A DNA stretch of 64,000 bases, from NCBI GenBank assembly GCA_014529385.2, contig CM043948.1:23984451-24048450 (forward strand). The letters are read 5' to 3'. Positions 44,071 to 54,402 of this stretch are shown here, one piece after another; the first letter of the stretch is position 1, and each line of letters begins with the position of its first letter. The stretch is from Adiantum capillus-veneris. Its lineage: Eukaryota; Streptophyta; Polypodiopsida; Polypodiales; Pteridaceae. A program made the translations under genes and the position numbers. Under the pieces are notes generated by a model. That model saw nothing but the letters and a program-made list of their open reading frames with translations, was not told where the DNA came from and did not search any database.

Positions 44071-44720
44071 TCCATACATCCACCTTCTTCCCATAGTCGT
44101 AAACGACATACGAGGTCTTTCGCGGGGCCAGTCGGGGGTTCGCTCCAGTACCTAATCCACCTTGCCAAGGTACCAAAGCTCCCAAGGCAAGGCTTCAAAA
44201 AACCTCACTCGACCCTCACAAAGGCTGCAATTTTCCAAAATACATTGACCGCATATCCATACATAACCACAAAGTACTCAATCTGACAATATAACCGCCT
44301 CAACTTCTTCCCACAACCTTTCTTACATAGGCGGCTATCCATAACGGACCCACAACAACCAAACATAATCTTCGATAACACAATATCATGATGCAAAAGC
44401 TCTATGTCGCTCTCCAAAACCTGTGTAAATGCAGAATTCTTCACCTGTAACCTGTAAATCTACTGCCGAGTGCAAAACTGGACATCTCCTATGCTTGTGT
44501 GAGCTGGCTGTTTGCTGCAAAAAATTGCAGATTTTGGAAAATCTAAGTATGCCAATGCGTCCGGAACGCCCAAAAACATAACGATAGACTCCTGGATCAC
44601 TGTATTCCGAGTTCGGGTGAGGGAGTTATGACCAAAAAACCTCTCTTTTTTGTTGTTTTCCAGAGCTGCGGAAACCTGTGTATTGATTGTAGCTCCTCAA
44701 ACTGAGCTTTGATACCACTT
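44071..44720 (-). mobile_element. Leader of a second short-LTR element
   Basis: On the minus strand the LTR at 44,922-44,721 is followed by AAG and then TGGTATCAAAGC (44,717-44,706), a variant of the initiator tRNA-Met site. The leader near 44,205-44,235 (AAACCTCACTCGACCCTCAC) is nearly the same as that near 145-170. No coding domain is seen. Its 3' LTR is not found, so the element is truncated; the lower boundary with the Helitron endonuclease is approximate. Confidence 0.55.
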
Positions 44721-44922
44721 TGTAGAGTGCGCAGGTGATGGAGAAGGTAGGAAAGAAGACTACACACACACACCAACACACATCGAGACACACACACACA
44801 ATTGTTACCTTGCAGCAGCCATTCAACGAGCTGCTCTTCTCTTCTTCTCTTTTGAACTATTATCCAAAGTATATTTACAACATAGTATAGTCAGTGTCCG
44901 GCCGCCCATAGCACAATGGACA
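44721..44922 (-). repeat. 5' LTR (202 bp) inserted in the Helitron Rep frame
   Basis: On the minus strand it starts TGTCCATTGTGCTATGGG and ends GCACTCTACA, with TG...CA ends. The start falls inside the Helitron open frame (..LLKNMMLKN|MSIV), so this element broke the Rep gene. GT-rich sequence lies in its second half. Confidence 0.6.
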
Positions 44923-47900
44923 TATTTTTTAACATCATATTCTTTAACAATGATATGGCATTGAGCTGGGCAGGACATGTACAGTATTTGTCTATGCTTG
45001 TCTCGTAAAAGATTTCTGTGCTAGTCGGGTCTATGTTTTGTAGGAGGTGTTTTCGCTTGAGAAGCATTGTTCTCTCGTGGGGAGGGTTTGTGTTTATGAA
45101 CATAAATTCTCGAGTTGCGTTGTAGAGAGGTAGAGAAAGTGCAATATATACTACTTGTTGTGAGCTTATTTGCTGTGTGTTTAGTATTGTGTTTTCTATT
45201 TTTCGAAGTCTATCGTAATTAGTTGCATTGTTTTCAATGCAAGAGTCAAATTGTTCTTTGAATGCTTTGATGAGTGTGTTATCAAATTTTGTTATATATA
45301 AGGTGCAATAGGTAGCTGCTCCGTGTGCATTTAAAATGTATTGTATATCTGAATTCGCATCCCATAGCTTTGAAATGGTTGGATTGAAGTTATTTGTGTA
45401 AATATATTTTATATTTCTTTTCAACAAAAGTGTTGGGCATGAGATTGTGGATGATATAGCTTCGATGTAATCGTCAAATCGAAGGTCCATAGATAGGAGC
45501 CACTGTTCGAATGTAATATTTTCTTTATAATCTAGTAGTAGAAGATTATCTTTGATTTGATCGTGTTTCTTTCTTTTGTATTGGATATTGTTATCTGGAG
45601 AACGGCAGGGTTATAAAATCATAGTAAAAGGCATTGGGTAGCGAGGAAAGTCAAAGCGGCATCCCTTGCGTTTTCTGAAGCAATTCTTCCTATGCTTGTG
45701 TGTTTGAATTTCTTGTAAATCTACAGGAAGGAGCATGGAGTCAGTTGTTATGTACTTATCAATGAAATCCACAACATCTTCGTTGGGATCTTTCCCATAG
45801 ATAGGAGCATTTTCTATCCATATGAGCCCATGATCATGCTGGCTACCTCGGCTCTGAAACTCGATTGCAAAAAAGTAATCTTTGAGTTTTCCCAATATGG
45901 TTATATCCTTTCTTCATCCCGTTAAATCGGTTCAAGTAAAAGCGGGCTGTTGTTACAGGGTCGGCTCGGACCAAATCTCGTATGTATAACGCTTCTGTCT
46001 GTGTGCTTGCACGCGTGATGGGGTTGAGCTTAGTAAGTGCTCTAATCAAGGGCTTCCAACGTTTCTCAGCCGCCGCAGAAATGTGATGAAGAATGTTGGT
46101 GGTCCAAGTTGTCTAATCATAGCGAAGGCGTTTTTTTTTAGTTTCTCTTTGTAGTCAGGTGATGTTCGCAATGCCTCAAAGTCACGATATCCAAGTTGGG
46201 AAGACAAGACCTTCTCAATGTTAGTATCTCCAACAACCTGTGCGGCCACTAGTGTATTGTGGTTTAGCTTGCCTTTGCGCATACGGATCCAAATGGATCC
46301 CATGATTTTTTGAGTCATGACTTTGACTGTTTTGAAAAAAAGATTCTCTAAATTTAGTGAGAACCTTCTATCACTATGCATAAGCTCCCATTGAGCCACG
46401 TGCTGATATTTATTCTTAGCAAGTGTATGGTATTTACGAGGCTCACCATAGAAAATAGTAAGGAAACTAAGTTCTTCACAGTATTCATCTTTGAAAATAC
46501 TCAAAGGATTATTTCCCTCGGTAGGAGCTACAAAGAAGATTTTGTCGTTGTAATCTACTACTTGTTGTGATGACTCAATTCCATGGAGCATGACATCTCT
46601 AGCTAGATCATCTTCTTCTGATGGTTGATTGTCGTCGGCAAAATCATCAGGCAAAGGACAATGAAGACTATGGAAATGGCTTACCCACTCGTTGTTCAGA
46701 GTAATATTTTCGTTCTTGTATAAAGATGTTTGCAATAGTTGACCAGTGGCTTTCATTGTAAGCAATGGTCGAACAACCCCGAAAAGGTAGCAATGATTGT
46801 ACTATAGATGACGCTTAATACCCACTATTATCGAGGCTTCATCATGAATAAACCTTGGCAATATTTGTTGTGTTTTCCCCAAGGATGCCAAAACATTAAC
46901 AACGCTACCTCACAAGCCAAATTGACCATCGTATGTAAGCCCCCTAATTTTGGTGTTCAAAAGGTAGCCTAGGACTTACAAGGCGGCTTTCTAAATGATT
47001 CAACTTCTCTACTTTAGCCAAGGGGAGGTTAAATCCTATGGAATTCAATTGGGTGAGCAGTGCACCATGTTCTTGCCTTCTACGACCGCATGAAGTGCAA
47101 ACATAGTTTTCGTGTATCTCATTGTTTCTAGACCTCCCAAGTGCCGACCTACGCCCTTTTCGAGCTAATTGTGAAAAAAACATTAAACGTCCACATTTAT
47201 AACATCGATATATAGGAACATCGTTTGCTGTTTCTATGTACTGTTGTATAGCTTTTTTTGATGGGGAGGCTTGTTCAATGTTTATGTTGGATGGAGTTGT
47301 GGCGTGTTTTTTTTTTTAAGTTTTTTAATTTTTGATGTTATTGCACCTATTTCTCGGATGGTTCTATCACCTAAGCAAACAAATTGTCTCGTGATGGAGT
47401 AGGGAGTTCATTCGGTTGCTGGAGAATCAAAGTTGTCAATGACTCTGTCTCATTTTTTTCCCAGGTATGAGGCTTGCGTTTGTGTGAGGATCGGTTGTCC
47501 CCTAAGTAAAAAAATAGGTTACCACTTCTATCAACAATGACGATTTTGTGAATGTCGTTGGATCGGCTCCACTATTGAATGTTGTGTTTTTGAGTGAAGT
47601 TATTGGCACACCGTAAATATAAACATCACATGCAATACTAAATCTAAAGAAGAACACATGGATAATATCAAGCGCAATACTAATAGATGATGTGTGGCTA
47701 TTTAATACTTGGGTCAAAATGGAGGAATCATGTTTACTAGAAGCCAAATGCGCTAGAGAAGGTGTGATCATTAGTGTTTACTCCAATGATACTCTCACTG
47801 CCTCTATCATGATGTTGGCGATTTTTTGTAACGACGAGCGCGATTTTATTATTTTATTGAGCACGAGGAAAACATTATTATTCCATGGGTGATTAGCAAG

Positions 47901-47975
47901 GAAGGCACTATCAATATCATTTTGAATGAGTTGTTCAAAAGATGCATTATGGTTGGTTGAGGAAGCCATGTACAT
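44923..47975 (-). pseudogene. Helitron Rep (HUH) protein, N-terminal and Rep parts, frameshifted
   Basis: From about 47,969 (MASSTNHNASFEQLIQ) down: a Cys-containing N-terminal part at 47,183-46,944 (VCTSCGRR, then LNHLESRLVSPRLPF, a Helitron N-terminal hallmark); 46,765-46,046 with CEELSFLTIFYGEPRKY and WELMHSDRRFSLNLENLFFK; FYLNRFNGMK (45,950); the HUH motif in FQSRGSQHDHGLIWIENAP (about 45,830); and 45,490-44,923 with LWDANSDIQYIL, TYCTLYITK (the tyrosine region) and SSQQVVYIALSLPLYN. Rep nicks DNA during rolling-circle transposition. Frameshifts near 46,070 and 45,890 and a stop near 45,615 make it inactive, and the helicase is missing beyond the LTR insertion. Confidence 0.85.
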
Positions 47976-48039
47976 GTAGTTTTTCCTCCCCTTACGCTAT
48001 GGGGTGGAAGGAAGATAAGTGAATGAAACACGTACACAC

Positions 48040-48041
<2 letters not shown>

Positions 48042-48080
<39 letters not shown>
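48042..48080. repeat. Short (GA)n microsatellite
   Basis: About 39 bp of pure GA just upstream (minus strand) of the Rep gene start, in its probable 5' leader. No LINE end is beside it. Confidence 0.9.
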
Positions 48081-48083
<3 letters not shown>

Positions 48084-48249
48084 GAATTTACAAGATGAGC
48101 AATGGATGAAAGCAATATAATACAAAGGGTGTCTTTGGCGTGGAGGTGATGGAGCTGCAATGTTGTAGAGGAGCACTACTTTGTCTCTTCGACAAAAGAT
48201 GTGATGAGGCCTAATTTGTTGACAATGAATTTTCTAGTACAAACAAGGG

Positions 48250-50122
48250 AGGCTAGTAGCTCACGTGCATCTAGCACATCAGAAGGATATAATTCAACAA
48301 AGTTTGTCAAGGTGCAATACTTTGCCGACTATGTCACCCGCTAAGGAAACATCAATTGGGGAAGCTTTGTTGGCCAAAATCTGTCCTTCAAGCTTGGGCA
48401 CCAAAACAATATTTGTAGATTTTGAGCAAATAGAGCAAAAGTCCACTTCTTGTTAGTGGTGAATCTTAGTAGATTTGCATTGACCGCAGAAACGTTCCAC
48501 CAAAATTGAGTTCACATTCACAAAGTGCAGTATGCCAGTTACCTATGTATAGGCACCTGACGAGTTAGAGCTTTCTTGAGTTATTGCGGTGAAAAAGGAA
48601 AAGCAAGATCAATACTTACTTCTTGATTGTGACCAACATCAAGAATATGGGCCTTATATGCTTCCTTCAAACGGTGCTTGAGACGAGGACTTTTGACGTG
48701 TGCTAGGATAGTAATATCCAAGACTGAGAGTGTATTGCTTCGACCTGTGAAGGAACCTATGTTTCGTGCAACAAACATAGGATGCACATCGGTCTCCAGA
48801 GCACAAAAAATAGCATGGTAATCATCTTTACGTGCATTCACGAAGCTAAGTTGTGATGGCAAGAGAGGGAAAATATTAGAAAGCTGCAAATCTATAGAAG
48901 GGCGAAGATAAGTAAGCCTTACAATGGCACGGTCCTCAACCGCTGGCCCATCTGCAACAACAAGATCACCTTGGGAAGACCAGCTTTTGAAGTGCTAGCA
49001 TGGCCCTGTATAACAACAAAAGCTACAGTTCCAAAGTGTGTACGGTTGCCTTGTGCATGCAAGGACTATGCCTCATCCAAAAATTGACGCACTTTGCTCT
49101 CTGGGTAGAAACTAAGGCTGACTTCAAAAGGCTTTGTTTTTTCTACAACCGTGGAAGCATTGAAAAATAGTACATGAGGAGATGTGCAACCATCTGACTT
49201 AGTTTCTTTTTTTACAGTTACATTCTCAATGTGGACAAAGTCTCCTATAGTAAGGGTGTCAATGAATTGCTCAATAAATTGATCGCTAACAGCACAAGTG
49301 ATGGTGTCAGTGTTGAGTGGATCAACTAGGTCTGCCTTAAGGTAACGCATATACTTAGCGACTTCTGGGCTTTGTTTGTAGGTTCCATATCGGTTAAGTA
49401 TGCACCCCTCGAATGCGAAACGAGGGCAAGTTTCAGTGATGTCAACAATGCGCAATAGAGGGATCTTAGTGGGAATATAAGGCACAAGGGAAGATGAACC
49501 AGTGGGAATTACATTCTCATGGCAACACTCAGTAGCAATATGTGCTTCTAGTTTTGCACCCTCCTCAACGCTCTCTTTTTTTGCAACTACAGGTGGTGGT
49601 CCCCCCAGTAAAGGTTTGGCTGCCACAACAAAAAACAAAACTCGTAAGGGTTGGATACAACAATAGAATATCTATGCGGTGCAAGCAAATCTTACTTAGT
49701 TCCGTTGTCGCCTCGCACGTCTTGGAAAATGTACGTGCTATTGCACCACTTTGTTCCACACGCTTGAGGAATTTGGGCCCAACGCCAAGAGAAGAAGAAA
49801 CATCAACCTTAGGTAGGCTCGAAGCGCTCCTTGTGCGGAGTGGAGACACACAATCAAGAACGAGGGCACTATCGAGTCCCAAAAAAGATGCAGTTGTATC
49901 ACAGTGCACTATCTTATGTAACTCTGTAAAAACAAAAAGGAAAGTCACATTATTGCCAAGCATATATCAATCATTTTCTATAAGTTAGCAAGCTATTGAG
50001 TCACCATTTTCAAACTCCATCGAGCGAACATCACTAGATTCATTGCACATTGGTTCGACATTGTCATCGTAGCCATCGTAATGTCCATCAAGTGGATTTC
50101 GCGAGGAAGAAGAGGCAGCCAT
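48250..50122 (-). pseudogene. RPA70-like single-strand DNA-binding gene of the Helitron
   Basis: Exon blocks with GT-AG borders on the minus strand: 50,122-50,005 (MAASSSSRNPLDGHYDGYDD), 49,923-49,696, 49,619-49,066, about 48,980-48,590, and a last block near 48,480-48,260. The third has an OB-fold-like stretch (FAFEGCILNRYGTY ... FVHIENVTVKKE ... SPHVLFFNAST), and the last has two CxxC pairs (FCGQCKSTK ... FCSICSKST), like the zinc ribbon of the RPA large subunit. Plant Helitrons often carry RPA1-like genes beside Rep/helicase, and this one lies just upstream in the same orientation. A TAG near 49,066 (LDEA*SLHAQGN) and a TAA between the CxxC pairs indicate decay. The assignment to RPA rests on pattern, not on an alignment. 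Confidence 0.6.
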
Positions 50123-50555
50123 ATTAAGCAAGGATGGTAAATAATTCTACACTTGATGTGTTCAAAAGAAGCAAAGGGTAAAGAACATCCTTTAGCTAAA
50201 GGATGAATAAGTTCATATAAATAATACTTCACAGAGTCACAAGCATCTTAGGATCAGTAAGGGAGAGGGATGTTTTTGAACTAATTTTTGAAGCAGCAAG
50301 ACCACTTATATACTACAAGCTCCCTTGCCTTTCTCAATGGTTCACTATGTCTTAAAGCTAACCTACTATCACATCTATCAAATGGATTTGACACATTTAG
50401 ACACATGCAACAGGTGACATCAAATTCAAAGGGATTAATGAACTAGTGGACAAGTGTGTGTTGGTGGTCTAGGGTTCCCACCATGCTCATGTGTTGAACA
50501 CCATAGAAATAGCGAATGAACGAGCCTAAAATTTTCTCTTGACAAACTCAACGAA
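50123..50555. other. Intergenic, nothing recognised
   Basis: No gene recognised. It may hold the promoter of the RPA-like gene or the 5' end of the Helitron; no clear 5'-TC terminus could be set. Confidence 0.4.
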
Positions 50556-52110
50556 AAGAAATTTGCATGCTCGAGAAAATGATTTTTCCTGAGCACTTGG
50601 TGGGAAAAGGATTTCCGAAAACCAGTGCTTGTCGTAAATTGTGTGTCGTCTTAATAGTGTGCCGGTTTCAATTTCAAAAATGCCACTCGAGGGCACGATA
50701 GTATTTGGGAAAAAGGAGAAATGCTGCCCTAGAATAGACAAAAAATAGTGTTGTAATTTTGTAAAGTAGCCTAATTTTTTGAAATTCCTCTCTAGTGTTC
50801 GGGGAAAATGTGTCTCGTCTTAATATCGTGCCGTTTTCAATTTTAAAAGTGCCGATTGAGGGCATGGAAAAAGGAGAAATGCCGCCCCAAAATAGACAAA
50901 AATAGTGTAAAATTTTTAAAAAATAGCCTAAATTTTTGAAGTTTCCTCTTGAAATATTTTCGTACCATAGCCTCAACATTGTCGAGTAGTATTTGGGTAA
51001 AATGTGCCTCGGGTTAACACCATACCATTTTAAATGTAAAAAATGCCGAGAAATTTTAAAAACCAAGCTAATTTTTTGATGGGTTTTTACACTATTTTTC
51101 TCTCTTTTGGGGTTGAGAGCATTTTCAAAATTGAAAACGGTATGGTATTAGGTCAAGACACATTTCTCCCTAACAAAAATTTTCGAGAGGAAATTTTGAA
51201 AAATTAGGCACTATTTTTTGCGTTTTTACACTATTTTTCTCTCTTTTGAAGTTGACAACATTTTCGAAATCGAAAACGGCATGGTATTCAGTTGAGACAC
51301 ATTTTTCCCTAACACTGCCTGCAGCGAAACACTTTCTCTCTTTTGAGGTTGACAGCATTTTCGAAATTGAAAACAGCATGCAATGTTCGGGAAAAAACAT
51401 TTTCCCAAACATGCAAAATGCCTTTCCTTATTTTTGCCAAGAGGAAAATTTAGAAAATTAGCTTACTTTTTTAGGTTTTTACACTATTTTTCTCTATTTT
51501 GGGGCGGAATTTCTCCTTTTCCCCTTGCGCTCAACCGGCATTTTGGAAATTGTAGACGGCATGGTATTCAGTTGAGACACATTTTTCCCTAACACTACCT
51601 ACAGCGAAACACTTTCTCTCTTTTGAGGTTGACAGCATTTTTGAAATCGAAAATGGCATGCAATGTTCGGTAAAAAACATTTTCTCAAACATACAAAACG
51701 TCTTTCCTTATTTTTGCCAAGAGGAATAGAAAATTAGGTTACTTTTTTAGGTTTTTACACTATTTTTCTCTATTTTGGGGCGGAATTTTCTCCTTTTTCC
51801 CTTGCGCTCAACCGGCATTTTGAAAATTGAAGACGGCACGATATTAAGCTGAGACACATTTTTCCGGAACACTGACGGCATGGTATTAAATTGAGAGAGA
51901 GGAGATCATGCTTGTTATTTTTTAATATTGGGGATGATGGCCACGTAATGGATTTCATCTTCAGTTCTCTACTTCACCATGAGCCACTGACACAAACGGT
52001 CCTCAAAGGTCTAAGCCTTGAATAGGCTAGAACTGCATTTTACAAAGACTCTCTCTCTTTTGAGGTTGACAGCGTTTTCAAAATCGAAAACGGCATGGTA
52101 TTAAGTTGAG
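50556..52110. repeat. Foldback-like inverted repeat with internal tandem units
   Basis: Units around TTTTTACACTATTTTTCTCT + ATTTTGGGGCGGAATT + GCGCTCAACCGGCATTTT + GACGGCA(T/C)G occur in plus orientation at about 51,080, 51,225, 51,475 and 51,750 (the last two about 275 bp apart) and in minus orientation at about 50,560-50,760 and 50,800-50,930. A further part unit is at 52,040-52,105. The axis between the orientations is near 51,050. No coding sequence is present. Confidence 0.7.
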
Positions 52111-53012
52111 ACAATCACAACCAATCACCTCATTGACTCATCACCAACCCTCTGTACCAAGGCTTGCGGAGCCCGTGTATTGTCATGCCTCCAAGGGAGT
52201 ACCTGTGGAGCCTATCCCTGTGGCGCAATTCATTGTTGAGTCTAATCAATTGCAGCCAGTCCACTGTGCGCACAGTACTCACAGAGAAAGAGCTCGAGGA
52301 CCTCATGCTCAAACTCTGCACAGCCATACTAACGCCGACAGCCTCGCAAAGACCAGCTCCCTCGCCCTCCGCAACCTCGCAAAGAGCAGCTCCGTCCAGT
52401 GCTTCTCCATCGACTGTCGAACCTTGGACGCAGGCACCGAGTACAGTGGACTGGCTCTAAGCCTTTAAGGCTTTATAGAATTTCACACGCAACTGGCCTC
52501 CACGTGGACGCCATAGGTAGTAGGACGCCTAAGCGAGCCCAACAATAAGGCCAATGCTTTAGTAGGCCAAAAAAGAAACCGGTGGACGCCCACCTAGGAA
52601 CGAACAAGTCCGTCAGTTTTACACTTACTTTAGGTGGGTTCAGACTGGAGAGGTGGAAGAGAAACACCTTTCCACCACTTCCAAGCGGACCACACAGAGA
52701 ATCAGCTTTGCCGCCGCGTCCGCTTATGTGTGCTTTTTGTTCCAATCAGAGCCCACCAAGTGGCATCGCTCTCCTTCCATCTTTTCACAATACGGAACGT
52801 TTTTCCAAGAAGAGAGGGTGCCGAAGCAGAAGCAGGAGGCGCAGTGCAGTTGCAGGTGTGAAGATTCGCATGCAGAGACAGCTTTCACAAAAATTCTTCT
52901 GGCTTTTCACGCTACCTGCCTGCTGTTGCCAAAGAAGCATGTTACCTGTTGTTGCCAAAGCTTCTTGGTGCGACAAATTAGAATCTGATTGAAGAGCTCG
53001 TGGAAAGGTTCC
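52111..53012 (+). other. GC-richer region upstream of the 53-kb gene model
   Basis: Open but unrecognised frames near 52,106-52,470 (Ser/Ala/Thr/Pro-rich) may be an old coding piece; I cannot assign it. From 52,580 to 53,010 lies the probable 5' leader of the next gene model. AGCATGTTACCTGTTGTTGCC near 52,937 is next to CCTGCTGTTGCCAAAG, a local duplication. Confidence 0.35.
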
Positions 53013-53852
53013 ATGGCCCTCAAGGTTGTATTTGATGCTGGGGGCACCAAGTGCAAGTTTCCGCTGTTTGAGGGGAAGGTCAGGGTAGCAGACGTTCTGC
53101 AAGCATTCGAAGCTTCTGCTGTGAAGTTCAAGGAAGACGATGGAATCTTCTCATTTCTAACCTCTGGCAGTAACGGCTTGAGCTTGGATTGTTTCAAAGC
53201 GGGTGCAACAGTCGATATCTCAATAATAGCTGGTCCGGGTAAGTGATGGCAGTTGCTTTCTCCCAGTTTCTTGAATTCTTCCACCTCCTGTACCCTCATT
53301 ACCATTGTGAGCATGTGCTACACTCCTGTGTGAAAGCTCTAACTCTAGGTCTTTCTTCTGTTCTGTTTGCATTTGTTCCAGCTTCCCTTGGTGGAGTCGC
53401 TAAATCTGGTAAGCTTTCCCTCTCCCACAGCCGTTCAATTGGTTCTTCTCAAAATCCCCTTTTCTTTGCATGGCAGAAAGATGATTGTTGAACTTTTGGG
53501 CTGCCCAGATGTAGGGGCTTGGTCATATTCGTGTTTCTCGAGCAAATATGTTCCGCTCTCACTTCTTGGTTCATCTAGCTTGCATGGTTGTGAAAGGGCG
53601 ATGATTGTCGCAAGCCCTCAGCCTCCAGACCTTGCACTCATTTACTTGAACATCACAGTCTCTTGGACACGGAGGCCCTTTGCATGCCATACCAAGGGAA
53701 CGCGAAAACTGTCAGCACCTTGTGCACCCCACCTCAGGTCCCACCGAGATTCGGGCATATCTTATTTACTTAGTTCCACACCCACTATTGGGCACCGAGG
53801 ACCACAATGGGGATGTCGGAGTAGTTGGGCAATACACTGCATTTGGAGCTGA
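53013..53852 (+). CDS. Unrecognised three-exon gene model (hypothetical protein)
   Basis: Exon 1, 53,013-53,238, starts MALKVVFDAGGTKCKFPL in good context (TTCCATGGCC) and ends at a strong donor (GGGTAAGTG). Exon 2, 53,382-53,408, and exon 3, 53,431-53,852, have fitting AG acceptors (TTGTTCCAG, CTCCCACAG) and keep the phase. The product would be about 225 residues. I recognise no family. Exon 1 looks like a genuine soluble domain with a hydrophobic-polar alternation (VRVADVLQAFEASAVKFKEDDGIFSFL). The end of exon 3 looks less natural; another phase (HNGDVGVVGQYTAFGADDYIVW, to 53,952) looks more protein-like, so a frame change in exon 3 is possible. There is no transposon motif, so it may be a host gene or a captured fragment. 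Confidence 0.4.
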
Positions 53853-54150
53853 TGACTATATAGTATGGTGTTTGACTACCATGAGTTTAAAACTGCTCTT
53901 ATCTTTATGGGTCGGTGAATCTGGGTTTTTTCTAGGTTCATATACGTCTTAAGGTGCTAAACCGTTGTTAACCCCTTTTCTTCTCAAAGCCTTGATATTT
54001 CCAGGAAGTTACCAATCCATAAACTTTCTTTTACCCTTGCGGAGAGGCCAAATGTAATGAGTAGTGAAAGTCTTACGGCAAACAAGATCCATGCTTCGCA
54101 GAAACACAACCCTTGTACCATTGTGTCATGGTTCTTTCTTTCCTTTTGAC
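53853..54150. other. Intergenic, nothing recognised
   Basis: No gene or repeat structure recognised, apart from the possible alternative end of the preceding gene model. Confidence 0.4.
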
Positions 54151-54336
54151 ACACACACACACACACACACCTTACAACTCTTCTATGTTTGCTTTTAGAG
54201 TTTTCATGTCCTGGAGCACACTTGTGTTTCCACCTTTGTGCACACACACACACCTTACAGCTCTTCTATGTTTGCTTTTAGAGTTTTCATGTCTTGGAGC
54301 ACACTTGTGTTTCCACCTTTGTGCACGCGCACGCGC

Positions 54337-54399
<63 letters not shown>
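54151..54399. repeat. CA repeat, 83-bp tandem duplication and GA array
   Basis: Two copies of a unit with (CA)n, CTTACA(A/G)CTCTTCTATG and GTGTTTCCACCTTTGTG, period 83 bp (the cores start at 54,171 and 54,254), then a GCGC-rich turn and about 58 bp of pure GA (54,341-54,399). The 3' end of LINE B1 follows directly. Confidence 0.88.
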
Positions 54400-54402
<3 letters not shown>

